DNA of 64,000 bases from Muriicola marianensis (GCF_014638095.1 NZ_BMFH01000001.1:1497227-1561226), one strand, 5' to 3'; positions 1-9,215 are shown, numbered from the stretch's first letter. Translations and numbers: made by a program. Notes: generated by a model not told the origin, from the letters alone.

Positions 1-838
1 AGGTCAGAATCCTAAACAAGGGGTGACCATCGACTATTACCTGGATGAGAAAGCAGACAGCATCCCCCTTACCCTGGAGATTATGAAAAACGGGGAGACC
101 CTTCGAATTTACTCCAGCAAGCCCGACAAGGAATTTAAGTCGTGGCCGGGAGGCCCTTCAAAACCTGAGGTCATACCGGCCAAGCAAGGATACAATCGGT
201 TTACCTGGGATTTCAGGCGGGATCCTTTGCCGGCGGTGGATAAAGTGTTTGTTTACGGAAATTATGCCGGTTCAAGGGTAGCCCCCGGCGTCTACCAACT
301 CAGGCTTTCACTCGGGGATAAGACTGCTGAGACAGAAGTAAATGTGCTGAAAAACCCGCATGTAGAAGCCACTTCAGCAGATTATGCAGAACAGCAGAAA
401 TTGCTCACGGATATCGAAACCATGATCTCGAACATCCACAGGGCCGTCAATGAAATGCGGTCGGTCCGCAAGCAGGTCAAGGCATACAAAGCCCTGCTTA
501 AGGACAACGGTCGCGCCAAGGATCTCCTTGCCATGGGCGACAGTCTGGTTACACGCATAGATCGATGGGAGGAAAACCTTATCCAGCCTAAGCAAAAGAC
601 CTTCCAGGATGTGATCAATTTCCATAACCAGCTCAATGCCGAGCTGATGAACCTGAAGGATTACGTGGATGCCGCGGAACCCAAAGTAACAGCAGGAGCA
701 AAGGAACGGTACGCAGACCTGTTGAATGAGTGGGTACAATTCGAAATGGAATGGCAGATGATTATGAAGACAGAAATGCTGTTGTTTAACACCATGTATA
801 AAGGTCTGGAATTACCGGCCCTGATCATGAAAGAATGA
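1..838 (+). CDS. VPS10/BNR-type secreted beta-propeller protein, C-terminal part (5' truncated by window)
   Basis: The frame is open from base 2, so the gene begins before the window; the GTG at 23 is internal. The visible 278 residues match the C-terminal third of the full-length protein at 30487-33753: a beta-sandwich with a G-Y-N-R-F-T-W-D-F-R-R-D motif (the paralogue has GLNRVAWDLRHP) and a V-A-P-G-V-Y-Q-L segment, then a helical tail rich in Glu/Lys/Gln that is likely coiled coil. In this family an N-terminal BNR/sortilin-like propeller precedes these parts and the protein is exported. The function is not established; a 'glycosyl hydrolase' label for this family rests only on the propeller. 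The ankyrin gene follows 9 bp downstream and may be cotranscribed. Confidence 0.8.
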   Translation, partial: GQNPKQGVTIDYYLDEKADSIPLTLEIMKNGETLRIYSSKPDKEFKSWPGGPSKPEVIPAKQGYNRFTWDFRRDPLPAVDKVFVYGNYAGSRVAPGVYQLRLSLGDKTAETEVNVLKNPHVEATSADYAEQQKLLTDIETMISNIHRAVNEMRSVRKQVKAYKALLKDNGRAKDLLAMGDSLVTRIDRWEENLIQPKQKTFQDVINFHNQLNAELMNLKDYVDAAEPKVTAGAKERYADLLNEWVQFEMEWQMIMKTEMLLFNTMYKGLELPALIMKE

Positions 839-847
839 GGCTCCGAG

Positions 848-1591
848 ATGGATTACAAAAAGGATATCATAGAACAGATCGAACTTCACGATGTGGATGG
901 TATCCGAAATTGTTTTGAACACGGCGTAAAGCCAAATGATACCTTCAGGGGTGAACCCCTTATCTACGAACTGACCAGTGAGTATCTGAGAAGCCCGAGG
1001 TTTAAGGAGTGTGTTCGTCTCTTCGTGGACTACGGCCTGGAGTTTGAGGATAAAGCGCTTTTGGCTGTTCTTCTGGATGATCAATCATCCCTGGAGGAAA
1101 TCATTGCAAAGGACCCCGAGACTCTCCATCGATCCTTCGACCTTCGATGTGCTTATACGCCTCTGACTGGGGTCAACCTGCTGCACATTTGCGCAGAATT
1201 CAATCATGTACAATGTGCGGAGGCCCTCGTAGAACACGGAGCAGATGTAAATGCTACCGCAGGTTTGGATTCCCATGGCTTCGGAGGACAATCCCCTATT
1301 TTTCATACGGTCAACCAAAACGGCGATCAGTCGGCCGAGATGCTCGATTTCCTCCTGTCAAAGGGTGCCCGTTTAGACTTGACTGTCAAAGGTCTTATCT
1401 GGGGAAAAGGGTACGACTGGGAGACCTTTATACCTTCTGTAAATCCGATAAGCTATGCGATGATGGGTTTGTTACCGCAGATGCATCGCAGCGAAATAAC
1501 AATCAGCAAAACGATCTCCAAATTGCTGAAACACGGTTATGGGATAGCGTATACTCCCCGGAATGTTCCCAATACATATCTCAACTCCTGA
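848..1591 (+). CDS. Ankyrin-repeat protein
   Basis: A 247-residue protein with no signal peptide. Ankyrin-type units are visible: an N-terminal stretch reading DVDGIRNCFEHGVKPNDTF, and a central pair in which GVNLLHICAEFNHVQCAEAL is followed by VEHGADVNATAG and then by a LLSKGARLDLT unit. The G-A-D-V-N turns and the L-L-H-x-C-A helices are typical. Ankyrin repeats bind other proteins; no catalytic domain is present and the partner is unknown. It starts 9 bp after the VPS10-type gene, so the two may share a transcript. The ATG is the first in frame. Confidence 0.75.
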   Translation: MDYKKDIIEQIELHDVDGIRNCFEHGVKPNDTFRGEPLIYELTSEYLRSPRFKECVRLFVDYGLEFEDKALLAVLLDDQSSLEEIIAKDPETLHRSFDLRCAYTPLTGVNLLHICAEFNHVQCAEALVEHGADVNATAGLDSHGFGGQSPIFHTVNQNGDQSAEMLDFLLSKGARLDLTVKGLIWGKGYDWETFIPSVNPISYAMMGLLPQMHRSEITISKTISKLLKHGYGIAYTPRNVPNTYLNS

Positions 1592-1676
1592 TCAGGACTG
1601 CTTCACCTTGTAATTCTCTGCTTGTTCTTTTCGGTCCCGGGGAGCATCTTTGACACTTCTTTTGCTGAGAGATCCA

Positions 1677-2027
1677 ATGGACAGGAGGTGTTTGGAATGC
1701 GGGGAGCCGATTAGGGGACGAACAGACAAAAAATTCTGTGCGGATTACTGCCGTAATGCCTTCAATAACAAACTCAACAAGGACAGCAGAAACCTCGTTC
1801 GGAACATCAACAACAGGCTGAGAAAAAACTACCGAATCCTGGAGAGTGTTTTTCTGGAGGGCGGAAAGGCCAGAATACCGAAGAACAGACTGCTGGACAA
1901 GGGATTCCATTTTGAACATATCACCAATCTCTACACCACGAAAAAAGGTAATACCTATTTCTTTGTGTACGACCTGGGGTACCTCCCCCTGGGGAATGAC
2001 TACTACATGATCGTAAAAAGAGAATAG
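1677..2027 (+). CDS. Small zinc-ribbon protein (DUF2116-like)
   Basis: A 116-residue protein. The N-terminus carries four cysteines as C5-x2-C8-x12-C21-x3-C25 (motifs CLECGEPI and KKFCADYCRNAF), a zinc ribbon resembling small treble-clef proteins labelled DUF2116. The rest is basic and then beta-rich (TTKKGNTYFFVYDLGYLPL). An in-frame TTG at 1650 would add nine residues, but ATG 1677 places the zinc ribbon right at the N-terminus, as usual, so I chose it. Nucleic-acid or protein binding is plausible but unproven. It converges with the CBS-domain gene, with a hairpin between them. Confidence 0.7.
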   Translation: MDRRCLECGEPIRGRTDKKFCADYCRNAFNNKLNKDSRNLVRNINNRLRKNYRILESVFLEGGKARIPKNRLLDKGFHFEHITNLYTTKKGNTYFFVYDLGYLPLGNDYYMIVKRE

Positions 2028-2050
2028 CCCCTGAAAGATCAGAGGCTATT
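2023..2050. terminator. Hairpin between convergent genes
   Basis: Inverted repeat AATAGCC-C-CTGA / TCAG-A-GGCTATT with a 4-nt AAGA loop and one mismatch. It begins inside the last codons of the zinc-ribbon gene and lies between that gene and the convergent CBS gene. The T-run is poor on both sides, so termination strength is uncertain. Confidence 0.45.
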
Positions 2051-2072
2051 CAATTTACTTGAACAGGGTCTA

Positions 2073-2543
2073 TTATTTATAGTTGTGACTGCTGAGTTTC
2101 AGAGCAGCAACAACAATATCTTTTCTGCTGATTTGCCCAACCAGGAGTCCGTCTTTCATCACGGGTAATCTTCTCCTTTTATTCTTGTGGAAAACTCCTG
2201 CCGCATCAAATATACTCATGTCGTGGGGGATGGTCTCCACGTCCTTGGTCATAAAGCGCTCCACACTTTTATCCAGGATAGGCTGATTGAAATACCGGCT
2301 TTCAGAGATCTCCTTCATACAGTCGGCCTCAGAGATGATCCCGACCAGAAAACCATTGTCATCCAGCACAGGGCCCCCTGAAATTCGGTTCTTGGCAAAG
2401 GATTCCATGACCTCCAGAACGGATTGCTCCGGATTGAAGGTGATCAGTTTTTTGGACATATAATCCTCCACCAAAATAGGGGCATTGTACTCTTTTTTGG
2501 ACACTTCCTTGGCTCTACGGCCCATAAAACTTTTAATCCCCAT
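2073..2543 (-). CDS. CBS-domain pair protein
   Basis: A 156-residue soluble protein made almost entirely of two CBS motifs. The first (about residues 26-85) contains VEDYMSKKLITFNPEQSV and GGPVLDDNGFLVGIISEAD; the second (about 94-150) contains VERFMTKDVETIPHDMSIF and RLPVMKDGLLVGQISRKD. Tandem CBS motifs form a Bateman module that binds adenosyl nucleotides and usually regulates another protein; here there is no attached effector domain, so it may act in trans. The basic N-terminus (FMGRRAKEVSKKE) is not a signal peptide. It diverges from the M28 peptidase gene across a 122-bp gap. Confidence 0.8.
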   Translation of the reverse strand: MGIKSFMGRRAKEVSKKEYNAPILVEDYMSKKLITFNPEQSVLEVMESFAKNRISGGPVLDDNGFLVGIISEADCMKEISESRYFNQPILDKSVERFMTKDVETIPHDMSIFDAAGVFHKNKRRRLPVMKDGLLVGQISRKDIVVAALKLSSHNYK

Positions 2544-2665
2544 ACCTGTTTGTTTTTAAAATGGTTAGCCTTAAATATAGGAATTTTGGGCATACCTTTT
2601 AAAATTAGTCGACAAACGGCAGCGGGCCCGCAGTTTTTTTTACTTTTAAGGAAGATTAAAATCCG

Positions 2666-4948
2666 ATGAAAAACACCCGGCTCTGGATCACCCTGCCACT
2701 GCTTGTTCTCGCCGTTTACTGGAGTTTTCACTCCCTCACGCCCTCCGGATCGAACAAGGATATTGAAAAGACCTATGGCTTTTCCACGGACCGCGCCCTG
2801 GAACACGTAAAGGAGATCTCCAGGAAACCCCATGCGGTTGGCTTTCCTGCGCATGCCGAAGTGAGGGACTACCTGGTGCAGGCCTTGGAAGAAATGGGCC
2901 TGGAGGTGAGCCTGCAAGAGGGATATACCGCTGGCGACTGGGGTAACTTCAGCAAAGCGACCAATATTGTCAGCCGGATTAAAGGCAGTGGAGAGGGCAA
3001 GGCATTGCTCCTTCTTTCTCATTATGACAGCAACCCGCATTCCTCCCTGGGAGCCAGTGACGCAGGAAGCGGGGTGGCCACTATCCTCGAAGGGGTCCGC
3101 GCATTCCTTTCTGAGAACAAAAATCCGAAGAACGACATTATCATCCTGATCTCAGACGCAGAAGAACTGGGCCTCAACGGAGCCGATCTCTTTGCCAATC
3201 GCCATCCCTGGACCTCAGACGTCGGACTCATCCTGAACTTCGAGGCAAGGGGAAGCGGAGGCCCCAGTTATATGTTCATGGAGACCAACAGGGGGAATGA
3301 AAAACTCATTGAATCCTTCATCTCAGCTGACCCGAAATACCCCGTTTCGAATTCCCTGGCCTACAGCATCTATAAATTGCTCCCCAATGATACGGACCTA
3401 ACCGTCTTCAGGGAGGACCGGGATATTGAAGGCTTTAATTTTGCCTTCATCGATGATCACTTCGACTATCATTCAGTCCGGGATTCCTATGAACGCCTTG
3501 ACCGCAATTCCCTCACCCACCAGGGAAGTTATCTCATGCCCCTGCTCCACTATTTCAGCGAAGCAGATCTAGGGCAAATGAAAAGCCTCAACGATCATGT
3601 CTATTTCAATATCCCGGTGTTTAAGATGGTCTCTTATCCCTTCGACTGGATATGGCCTATGTGGTATCTCGCCCTGGCTATTCTGGGAGGTCTACTGGTT
3701 TTTGGTTTCAGAAATCAGGTCCTGAAGATCAAAGGGGTACTCCTGGGATTTGTCCCCTTGTTGATCACTCTGCTGATCAATGGGGTCATAGGGTATTTTG
3801 CGTGGACGGTCATCACAGCCGTCTATCCGCAATATACAGACATCCTGCATGGATTCCCTTATAACGGACACATCTATATACTGGCTCTCGTATTCCTGTC
3901 ACTCGCGGTAAGTTTCTGGGCATACCGCCCCTTTACCACGATCAGCCTTCCGGAACTTCTCATAGGTCCCCTTTTCATTTGGCTGGCCATCTGCTGGGGC
4001 GTGGCCGAATACCTCCCGGGTGCCAGCTTTTTTATCATTCCTGTATTCGCACTACTGGCATCTCTCCTGCTCCTCCTCTACCAAAAGGAACCGGATCCCT
4101 TGCTACTATTGTTCCTGGGCCTGCCGGCTGTGTTCATCTACGCCCCTTTTGCCTCCATGTTCCCCGTAGCCCTGGGCATGAAGATGGTCATCACCACCAC
4201 CTTGATCACTACCTTGTGTTTTGTCTTGCTCCTGCCACTGGCAGCCCGATATAAGTACAAAAAAACCCTGGGCATCATTGCTTTTGAAGGGTTTGTCATT
4301 TGCCTCATTGTGGCACATTTTCATTCGGATTTTACACGTGAAAGAGCGAAACCAACCAGTCTTGTATACCTGCTCAACACCGACGAAAAGCAATCCATGT
4401 GGGCAACCTATGAGAATAAGTTATCTGAGTGGACGCGAGGGATCATGGGTAACGATATCAGGGAACAGGGCTCAGCGGAGAACAATGTTCCGGGGAGCAA
4501 ATACAATACCCGCTATTCCTACTGGGCACGAACGGGTGCCAGGGATATTCCCGGGCCTGTGGTGACCATTGAGAAAGATACGACCCTGGGAAATACCCGC
4601 TTTCTGGAGGTAGGGATATTTCCCCAGCGCCCTGTAAACCGATTGGAAGTATTCTCGGGTGATACTCCCATTTTATCGGCATCAGTGAACGGGGTGGAGC
4701 TATCTCCCTATTATCTTAAGGAACGCAGAAATTACAGGCTGCTCACTCATTACATCAGTGACAACGATTCCACCTATCTGGAATTGAGTCTTCCCAAAGG
4801 GAAAGAATTAAACCTGACCCTCTATGAGGCCTCGAATGACCTCCTGAAGAATCCGTCATTTGCTATCCCTCCCAGGCCGGAAGAAAATATTCCCATGCCC
4901 TTTGTGCTGAATGATGCCGTGATCACCGTTAAATCCATCAGGCATTGA
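2666..4948 (+). CDS. M28-family zinc aminopeptidase with multi-pass membrane C-terminus
   Basis: A 760-residue protein. One N-terminal hydrophobic segment (residues 6-24) exports an M28 peptidase domain (about 30-310). Candidate metal ligands and catalytic residues are visible: H119 and D121 in SHYDSN, D132 in GASDAGSG, E166/E167 in DAEELGLNG, E193 in NFEARGSGG, and a late His in DYHSVRDSYERLD. From about residue 325 to 560 come some eight to nine hydrophobic helices, then a soluble C-terminal beta domain. This layout resembles the ER metallopeptidase/FXNA-like branch of M28. It probably removes N-terminal residues from peptides in the periplasm. A near-consensus -7 box (TACTTTTA, 2641-2648) lies 17 bp upstream. 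The stop overlaps the next gene's start. Confidence 0.85.
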   Translation: MKNTRLWITLPLLVLAVYWSFHSLTPSGSNKDIEKTYGFSTDRALEHVKEISRKPHAVGFPAHAEVRDYLVQALEEMGLEVSLQEGYTAGDWGNFSKATNIVSRIKGSGEGKALLLLSHYDSNPHSSLGASDAGSGVATILEGVRAFLSENKNPKNDIIILISDAEELGLNGADLFANRHPWTSDVGLILNFEARGSGGPSYMFMETNRGNEKLIESFISADPKYPVSNSLAYSIYKLLPNDTDLTVFREDRDIEGFNFAFIDDHFDYHSVRDSYERLDRNSLTHQGSYLMPLLHYFSEADLGQMKSLNDHVYFNIPVFKMVSYPFDWIWPMWYLALAILGGLLVFGFRNQVLKIKGVLLGFVPLLITLLINGVIGYFAWTVITAVYPQYTDILHGFPYNGHIYILALVFLSLAVSFWAYRPFTTISLPELLIGPLFIWLAICWGVAEYLPGASFFIIPVFALLASLLLLLYQKEPDPLLLLFLGLPAVFIYAPFASMFPVALGMKMVITTTLITTLCFVLLLPLAARYKYKKTLGIIAFEGFVICLIVAHFHSDFTRERAKPTSLVYLLNTDEKQSMWATYENKLSEWTRGIMGNDIREQGSAENNVPGSKYNTRYSYWARTGARDIPGPVVTIEKDTTLGNTRFLEVGIFPQRPVNRLEVFSGDTPILSASVNGVELSPYYLKERRNYRLLTHYISDNDSTYLELSLPKGKELNLTLYEASNDLLKNPSFAIPPRPEENIPMPFVLNDAVITVKSIRH

Positions 4949-5760
4949 AACCGCGTATTGGAATACTGGGTTGCGGATGGCTGGGGTTTCCCCTGGGAAG
5001 GAAATTGATCTCCCTGGGATACCCGGTATCCGGAACTACCACCACCAAGGCCAACCTTGAGGTGCTGAAAGAGGAAGGGATCAATCCCTTCTATATAGAA
5101 CTCTTCCGGGATGGGGTGAAGGGACACCTCATCGAATTCCTGAACGAGATCGATATCCTTGTGGTCAATGTACCCCCGGGCCGGAAAAATGGTACATCGG
5201 ATTATGCCGCCAAGATGGAACAGTTATTCGAGGCTTGCAGGATCACCCATCTTGAAAAAATCCTTTTTGTCAGCAGTACTTCGGTCTATGGGAATATTCA
5301 GGGAGAAGTACACGAAAAGACGGAAGTACAACCTTCATCCGATTCGGCCAAAGCCCTTGTCTCTGCGGAGGCTCTCTTCACAAAAGACCCTTCAATGGAA
5401 TGTACAGTAGTTCGGTTTGGAGGCCTCATCGGCCCGGACCGCCACCCGGTGACCTATTTGTCGGGCCAGCAAAACCTCTCCAATGGAGATGATGCGGTAA
5501 ACCTCATACATCTGGATGACTGCCTGTCCCTCTTATCGACCATCATCACTGAAAATTGGTGGGGTAAACTGTTCAATGCCGCATATCCGGACCATCCTCC
5601 AAAAAGAGAATATTACACAAGGGAAGCGCACCTCAGGGGCCTGCCTGTCCCGGTCTACAAAAAGGAGTACGCGGGCAGGTCGGGGAAGGTCATCACGTCA
5701 AAAACTCTGAAATCACTGGAATTCGAATTTAAGACCCCCATAGACCATCCTGTCGAATAA
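4945..5760 (+). CDS. NAD(P)-dependent epimerase/reductase, YeeZ-like SDR
   Basis: A 271-residue extended-SDR protein. The Rossmann motif GILGCGWLGFPLG is at residues 5-17, followed by VNVPPGRKNG and SSTSVYGNIQGE, which supply the usual Ser and Tyr region. YeeZ-like proteins are short SDRs annotated as nucleoside-diphosphate-sugar epimerases, but the substrate is unknown. The start codon is TTG at 4945, embedded in the TTGA that ends the M28 gene; no later in-frame ATG precedes the Rossmann motif, and beginning later would destroy it. The 4-bp overlap implies translational coupling with the peptidase. Confidence 0.8.
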   Translation: MKPRIGILGCGWLGFPLGRKLISLGYPVSGTTTTKANLEVLKEEGINPFYIELFRDGVKGHLIEFLNEIDILVVNVPPGRKNGTSDYAAKMEQLFEACRITHLEKILFVSSTSVYGNIQGEVHEKTEVQPSSDSAKALVSAEALFTKDPSMECTVVRFGGLIGPDRHPVTYLSGQQNLSNGDDAVNLIHLDDCLSLLSTIITENWWGKLFNAAYPDHPPKREYYTREAHLRGLPVPVYKKEYAGRSGKVITSKTLKSLEFEFKTPIDHPVE

Positions 5761-5823
5761 TTCATCTTCTGGCTTAATTCAATGATTTATAAGGATATGC
5801 TATCTGATGCGAAAAATTAATAG

Positions 5824-5831
5824 TAATTTTG
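5824..5831 (+). promoter_or_regulatory. Candidate -7 promoter box TAATTTTG
   Basis: An exact match to the Bacteroidota consensus TANNTTTG, 18 bp before the ATG of the TPR protein. No clear TTTG (-33) box was found upstream. Confidence 0.5.
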
Positions 5832-5849
5832 CGCACTAAATTCTTAGAT

Positions 5850-6548
5850 ATGAAAGTGAGGTTGACCATCCTTTTGTCCATGACCGTGTTATTAGGCTTT
5901 AGCCAGAGTAACACTGATATGAAGTCGCATTATGAAGCCTATTACAAGGCGATGAAATCACAGGGAGACGTCAATGGGGTGATCAGCGCCCTCACCCATC
6001 TGAATGTGATCGCTCCCTCCAAACAGCGAACAGATACACTTGCCTTCGTCTATGCCAATAACAACCAGCATATTCAGGCTCTCAATACTATTGGGATAGA
6101 AAAGAATGAAGCGGATTCTGACCTGGCCATACAGGTAAAGGCTATCAGCCTTAAAGCTATCAATCAGCCCAAAAGAGCCCTTGAACAGTTCGAGATCCTC
6201 AACAAACGGTCACCCAATGCCTATCTGGCCTATGAACTGGCTGATCTGAAGATTCAGACCGGGGATAACGAAGGGGCCATGACCGATATAGAAGCCGGTC
6301 TTGCAGAGGTGCAGGAAGGAATGACCTATGCTTTCTACGAGCGCCAACAGCCCTATGAGGTTTCCCTCAAAGCAGCCTTGTTACATCTCAAAGGCCTTGC
6401 TCAGTACAACACGGACCGCAGTAACATCGACGCCGCCATTGCCACGATCGATGAAGCCCTGGCCCTTGAGCCGAATTTCAACCTGGCGAGCCTGAGCAAA
6501 CAAGCCCTTGAATCCAGGAAGGGCAGCGGAGAGAAAAAAGAAGAGTAA
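5850..6548 (+). CDS. Secreted TPR-like protein
   Basis: A 232-residue protein with a signal peptide (MKVRLTILLSMTVLLGFSQ) ending in the FSQ type common in this phylum. The mature part is alpha-helical with TPR-like pairs: AISLKAINQPKRALEQFEIL, AYLAYELADLKIQTGDNEGA and a C-terminal AIATIDEALALEPNFNLA unit. TPRs usually scaffold protein complexes; the partner is unknown. A TTG seven codons upstream is in frame, but ATG 5850 starts exactly at the signal peptide and lies 18 bp after a -7 box. The tail is Lys/Glu-rich (GSGEKKEE). It converges with the trehalase gene. Confidence 0.7.
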   Translation: MKVRLTILLSMTVLLGFSQSNTDMKSHYEAYYKAMKSQGDVNGVISALTHLNVIAPSKQRTDTLAFVYANNNQHIQALNTIGIEKNEADSDLAIQVKAISLKAINQPKRALEQFEILNKRSPNAYLAYELADLKIQTGDNEGAMTDIEAGLAEVQEGMTYAFYERQQPYEVSLKAALLHLKGLAQYNTDRSNIDAAIATIDEALALEPNFNLASLSKQALESRKGSGEKKEE

Positions 6549-6581
6549 ACCATTTCGCCCCCGGAGTAGTTAAAATGGGAT

Positions 6582-8171
6582 CTATTCTCCGGGATCCATA
6601 GCATCGAGCAATGACCTGAAGACAAGGGCCACTCCATTGCTCCAGCCAAATCCATCCTGGGTCTCGTATTCCCCTCCCCCGGAAAGGAGGCTGATATCCT
6701 CCACATTGTATTTTTCCATCATCTTGCCTGTATCCCTGTACACCCTTTCATTAAGGGCCAGCCATCGCTCCATGATGGTTCGTGCCTCGTCTACATAACC
6801 GTAGTTCAACAAGCCCTCTACAGCGATGTACTGTAATGGTGCCCATCCATTGGGCGCATCCCATTGCTGGCCGGAATGTTCAAGGGTGGTGACAAGTCCG
6901 CCGTCCTTTAAAAAGTCCGACATGAGTTTGTTCTTTACAGCTTCGGCCTGTTCCGGAGTGGCCAGTTCAAAGAAGAGAGGAAATGCCCCGGCCAGTGTAG
7001 CAGTCCTTCCGAAATTCCCGGAAGCGAAGTTGTAATCGTAATAATAACTCTCAGCAGGATTCCAGAAGACTTCCTGTATCAGGGATCTCCGTTCTTCGGC
7101 CAGGTTGAGAAAGAGGGCCTCATTTTCCCCGTCACCCGCTTGGGCATATCCCCTGGCAATGCTTTTCTCCATAAAATACATAAGGCAGTTCAAGTCTACC
7201 GGAAGAATATCTGCCGTCCTTGTAGAGCCAAAATCCCCTTCCTTCAGATACCACCTGCTGCTGAAATCCCAGCCAGAAGCGGCCCCTGATCTCAGATGGG
7301 TATAGAGCGCTCTTTTGTCAGCCTCAGATTTCAGGTCAGAGGCGAGGTGATGGTCTTCCTTGTATGCTTCAGGCCTCGGAGTGGTTCCGCTGTCCCAGTA
7401 TCGGTTCAGGGTTTGATCCCCTTCTAATCTGACCACATATTTACTGGCAGAATTGACTCCTTTGATTTCTTTTTTCCCTTCCATCCAGAAACTGTACTCC
7501 TTCAAAATATACGGGAAGTAGTCAGGAAACAGACCCTTTTCTTCCCTGCTGATCGCATCCACCATAAGGGCATAAAAAGGGGGCTGGGATCGGGTCAGGT
7601 AATAGGCACGCGTGCCGTTGGGTATAAATCCAATGGAATCGATCAGGAAACTGAAATTGTCGACCATGCTCCTGGCCAGGTCATCCTGTTCATCTACCAG
7701 CAGACCTTCCAGGGTAAAATAACTGTCCCAGTAATAGATCTCCCGAAATCGGCCTCCCGGCACCACATACTTGTGAGGAAGTGCTATACGGGAAGAGTAG
7801 TCAATCGCCTGGTCGGGGCCTCTGGTGAGTTTTCCCCACATACTACTGATGTGCTCATACATGTTCTTGGTAGTATCGGTCTCAATGGCCTGGCCGGAGA
7901 CAAATGCATCCCTGAAGTGGTTCTGTACGAATTCGCGCAGTTCAAAACCGGGATTTCCCTTTTCTTCCCGGTAGAGGTTTACAAGCTCTTCGTAGGGCCT
8001 GTCCGGAACGAGGTCCACAAAGGTTTTGGAATCCTTGTAGATCCCTTCCAGCTGAATATCCCTGAACAATTCCGTATCGTAAAACTCCGTGACCGAAATT
8101 GATTTTATTTCCTCCCTGCAGGAAGTGAGGATGAGAAAGAACACGAGCATTGCGGAAAGGAATCTTTTCAT
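6582..8171 (-). CDS. treA: Lipoprotein trehalase, GH37
   Basis: A 529-residue enzyme that splits alpha,alpha-trehalose into two glucose molecules. Both GH37 signatures are present: PGGRFREIYYWDSYF at about 138-152 and QWDAPNGWAP near residue 437. The SGWDFSSRW block holds the expected catalytic Asp. The start chosen is ATG 8171, which gives a lipoprotein signal (MKRFLSAMLVFFLILTSC) with the lipid-bearing Cys at residue 18; the longer frame to 8219 would bury this signal. The protein should therefore be membrane-tethered on the periplasmic side or at the cell surface, not free as in E. coli TreA. The next upstream gene on this strand ends 59 bp away. Confidence 0.92.
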   Translation of the reverse strand: MKRFLSAMLVFFLILTSCREEIKSISVTEFYDTELFRDIQLEGIYKDSKTFVDLVPDRPYEELVNLYREEKGNPGFELREFVQNHFRDAFVSGQAIETDTTKNMYEHISSMWGKLTRGPDQAIDYSSRIALPHKYVVPGGRFREIYYWDSYFTLEGLLVDEQDDLARSMVDNFSFLIDSIGFIPNGTRAYYLTRSQPPFYALMVDAISREEKGLFPDYFPYILKEYSFWMEGKKEIKGVNSASKYVVRLEGDQTLNRYWDSGTTPRPEAYKEDHHLASDLKSEADKRALYTHLRSGAASGWDFSSRWYLKEGDFGSTRTADILPVDLNCLMYFMEKSIARGYAQAGDGENEALFLNLAEERRSLIQEVFWNPAESYYYDYNFASGNFGRTATLAGAFPLFFELATPEQAEAVKNKLMSDFLKDGGLVTTLEHSGQQWDAPNGWAPLQYIAVEGLLNYGYVDEARTIMERWLALNERVYRDTGKMMEKYNVEDISLLSGGGEYETQDGFGWSNGVALVFRSLLDAMDPGE

Positions 8172-8230
8172 GGAATTCGAATTTACATTTGAACATTCTA
8201 CAAAGCTGATCAAGGCCACAGAGCAATTGA

Positions 8231-8728
8231 TTATTGCTTCCTCAGTTCCTGGATAAGCGTACTGTCTTTTTCTTTTTTCAAGGCGATGACCGAGTCGATA
8301 TCTTCATTAGGCACGGTCAGGGAGAGCACGTAGTGGGCGATCTTCCATTCCCCATCTACCTTCCGCACCACTCCAGATCCCCTGCAGATTTGCATCCAGG
8401 TATCGAGCAGTTCATCAAACCACGCAAGATCTCCTGAGGCATCTATATAAATATGGCGGTCTACAGAGGTAAATGCCCAAGCTTTCCCCTGGTCGAAATA
8501 AGGTTTGGAGAACTGCATGAACTCATTTTTTTCCCAAACCTCAGAAGCATCAGTCCCAATGAATACGGCATCTTCAGACATCAAACCAAAATATTTCTCA
8601 AAATCCGCATTTGCCGCTGCCAGATGCCACTGGTCAATGACCTCCCCTATCTTATTTATTTCCGCTGTCTGGCCTAGCAGACCGGAACTAAAGGCCAGAA
8701 ACACGAATATGGTTATCAGTCTATTCAT
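8231..8728 (-). CDS. Exported SnoaL/NTF2-like protein (DUF4440-type)
   Basis: A 165-residue protein with signal peptide MNRLITIFVFLAFSSGLLGQ. The remainder is one NTF2-like fold: IGEVIDQWHLAAANADFEKY, then FGLMSEDAVFIGTDASEVW, and the strands GDLAWFDELLD and GEWKIAHYVLSL. Such cone-shaped domains bind small molecules or act as weak enzymes; without a conserved catalytic set the role is unknown. Its start overlaps the end of the upstream lipoprotein gene by 8 bp, so the pair is probably cotranscribed and translationally coupled. Confidence 0.75.
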   Translation of the reverse strand: MNRLITIFVFLAFSSGLLGQTAEINKIGEVIDQWHLAAANADFEKYFGLMSEDAVFIGTDASEVWEKNEFMQFSKPYFDQGKAWAFTSVDRHIYIDASGDLAWFDELLDTWMQICRGSGVVRKVDGEWKIAHYVLSLTVPNEDIDSVIALKKEKDSTLIQELRKQ

Positions 8729-9215
8729 CCGTGATCAATAAGGTGTCTAATTGATTATTTACAATCACATTCAGCTGCGTCCTCAGGGCATTGTAGGCCT
8801 TCATCATTTCTATAGCTGGGGGTGTGGCATCAATCCTGTATTCTGCCGCAGCCCTTGTCTTGAGGAGGAAGGTCTTCACTACCTTTTGCCTGCTCTTTAC
8901 CTGAGGCAGGTCAAATGCTTCCGGATACTCTCCTTCTTCTACCTTTTTCTGCCGCTCCACCAGGTCTTCCAGGACAAGGACAAGGTCTTCGTAATTCTCT
9001 ATGATCGAGAGTGAATTGAAGCCCGCGTCCAGGTCGTTGAAGGTAGTCCAGTCTCTGGTGATCTCCACAGCTTTGGGATTTAAAGATACCCTCCCAGGCA
9101 GGGAATCCATAGAAAAGAAAGGTGTTTCCTCAGAACTTGTCTCAGCCCCGGTCGCCGGGTCTTTGCAAGCCTTAAGCAGCAAAACAACTAGGAGGAGGGG
9201 CATTAATTTTCTCAT
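8721..9215 (-). CDS. Helical lipoprotein of unknown function
   Basis: A 164-residue protein. ATG 9215 gives a short lipoprotein signal (MRKLMPLLLVVLLLKAC) with the lipid-bearing Cys at residue 17; the frame can be extended to 9230 but that only adds residues before the signal. The mature part is mostly helical with charged heptad-like stretches (EDLVLVLEDLVERQKKVEEG, and KAYNALRTQLNVIVNNQLDT near the end). I do not recognise a named family. It is the first gene of a two-gene unit with the SnoaL-like protein, which overlaps it by 8 bp. Confidence 0.65.
   Translation of the reverse strand: MRKLMPLLLVVLLLKACKDPATGAETSSEETPFFSMDSLPGRVSLNPKAVEITRDWTTFNDLDAGFNSLSIIENYEDLVLVLEDLVERQKKVEEGEYPEAFDLPQVKSRQKVVKTFLLKTRAAAEYRIDATPPAIEMMKAYNALRTQLNVIVNNQLDTLLITDE

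Noticed and set aside
23-25. GTG as the start of the first gene
   Set aside because: The same frame is open to the left window edge and the family has a long propeller before this part, so the gene is truncated by the window.
2612-2640. GCGGGCCCGC followed by eight T, terminator-like, before the M28 gene
   Set aside because: The palindrome leaves no loop, and it sits in a divergent promoter region where a terminator makes little sense.
2444-3040. Long minus-strand open frame opposite the M28 peptidase gene
   Set aside because: It overlaps the CBS gene and the well-supported peptidase, and its translation has no recognisable motif; a shadow frame.
6561-6593. Inverted repeat CCCGGAG / CTCCGGG between the TPR and trehalase genes
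   Set aside because: The loop of about 20 nt is long and no T-run follows on either side, so I did not call a terminator.
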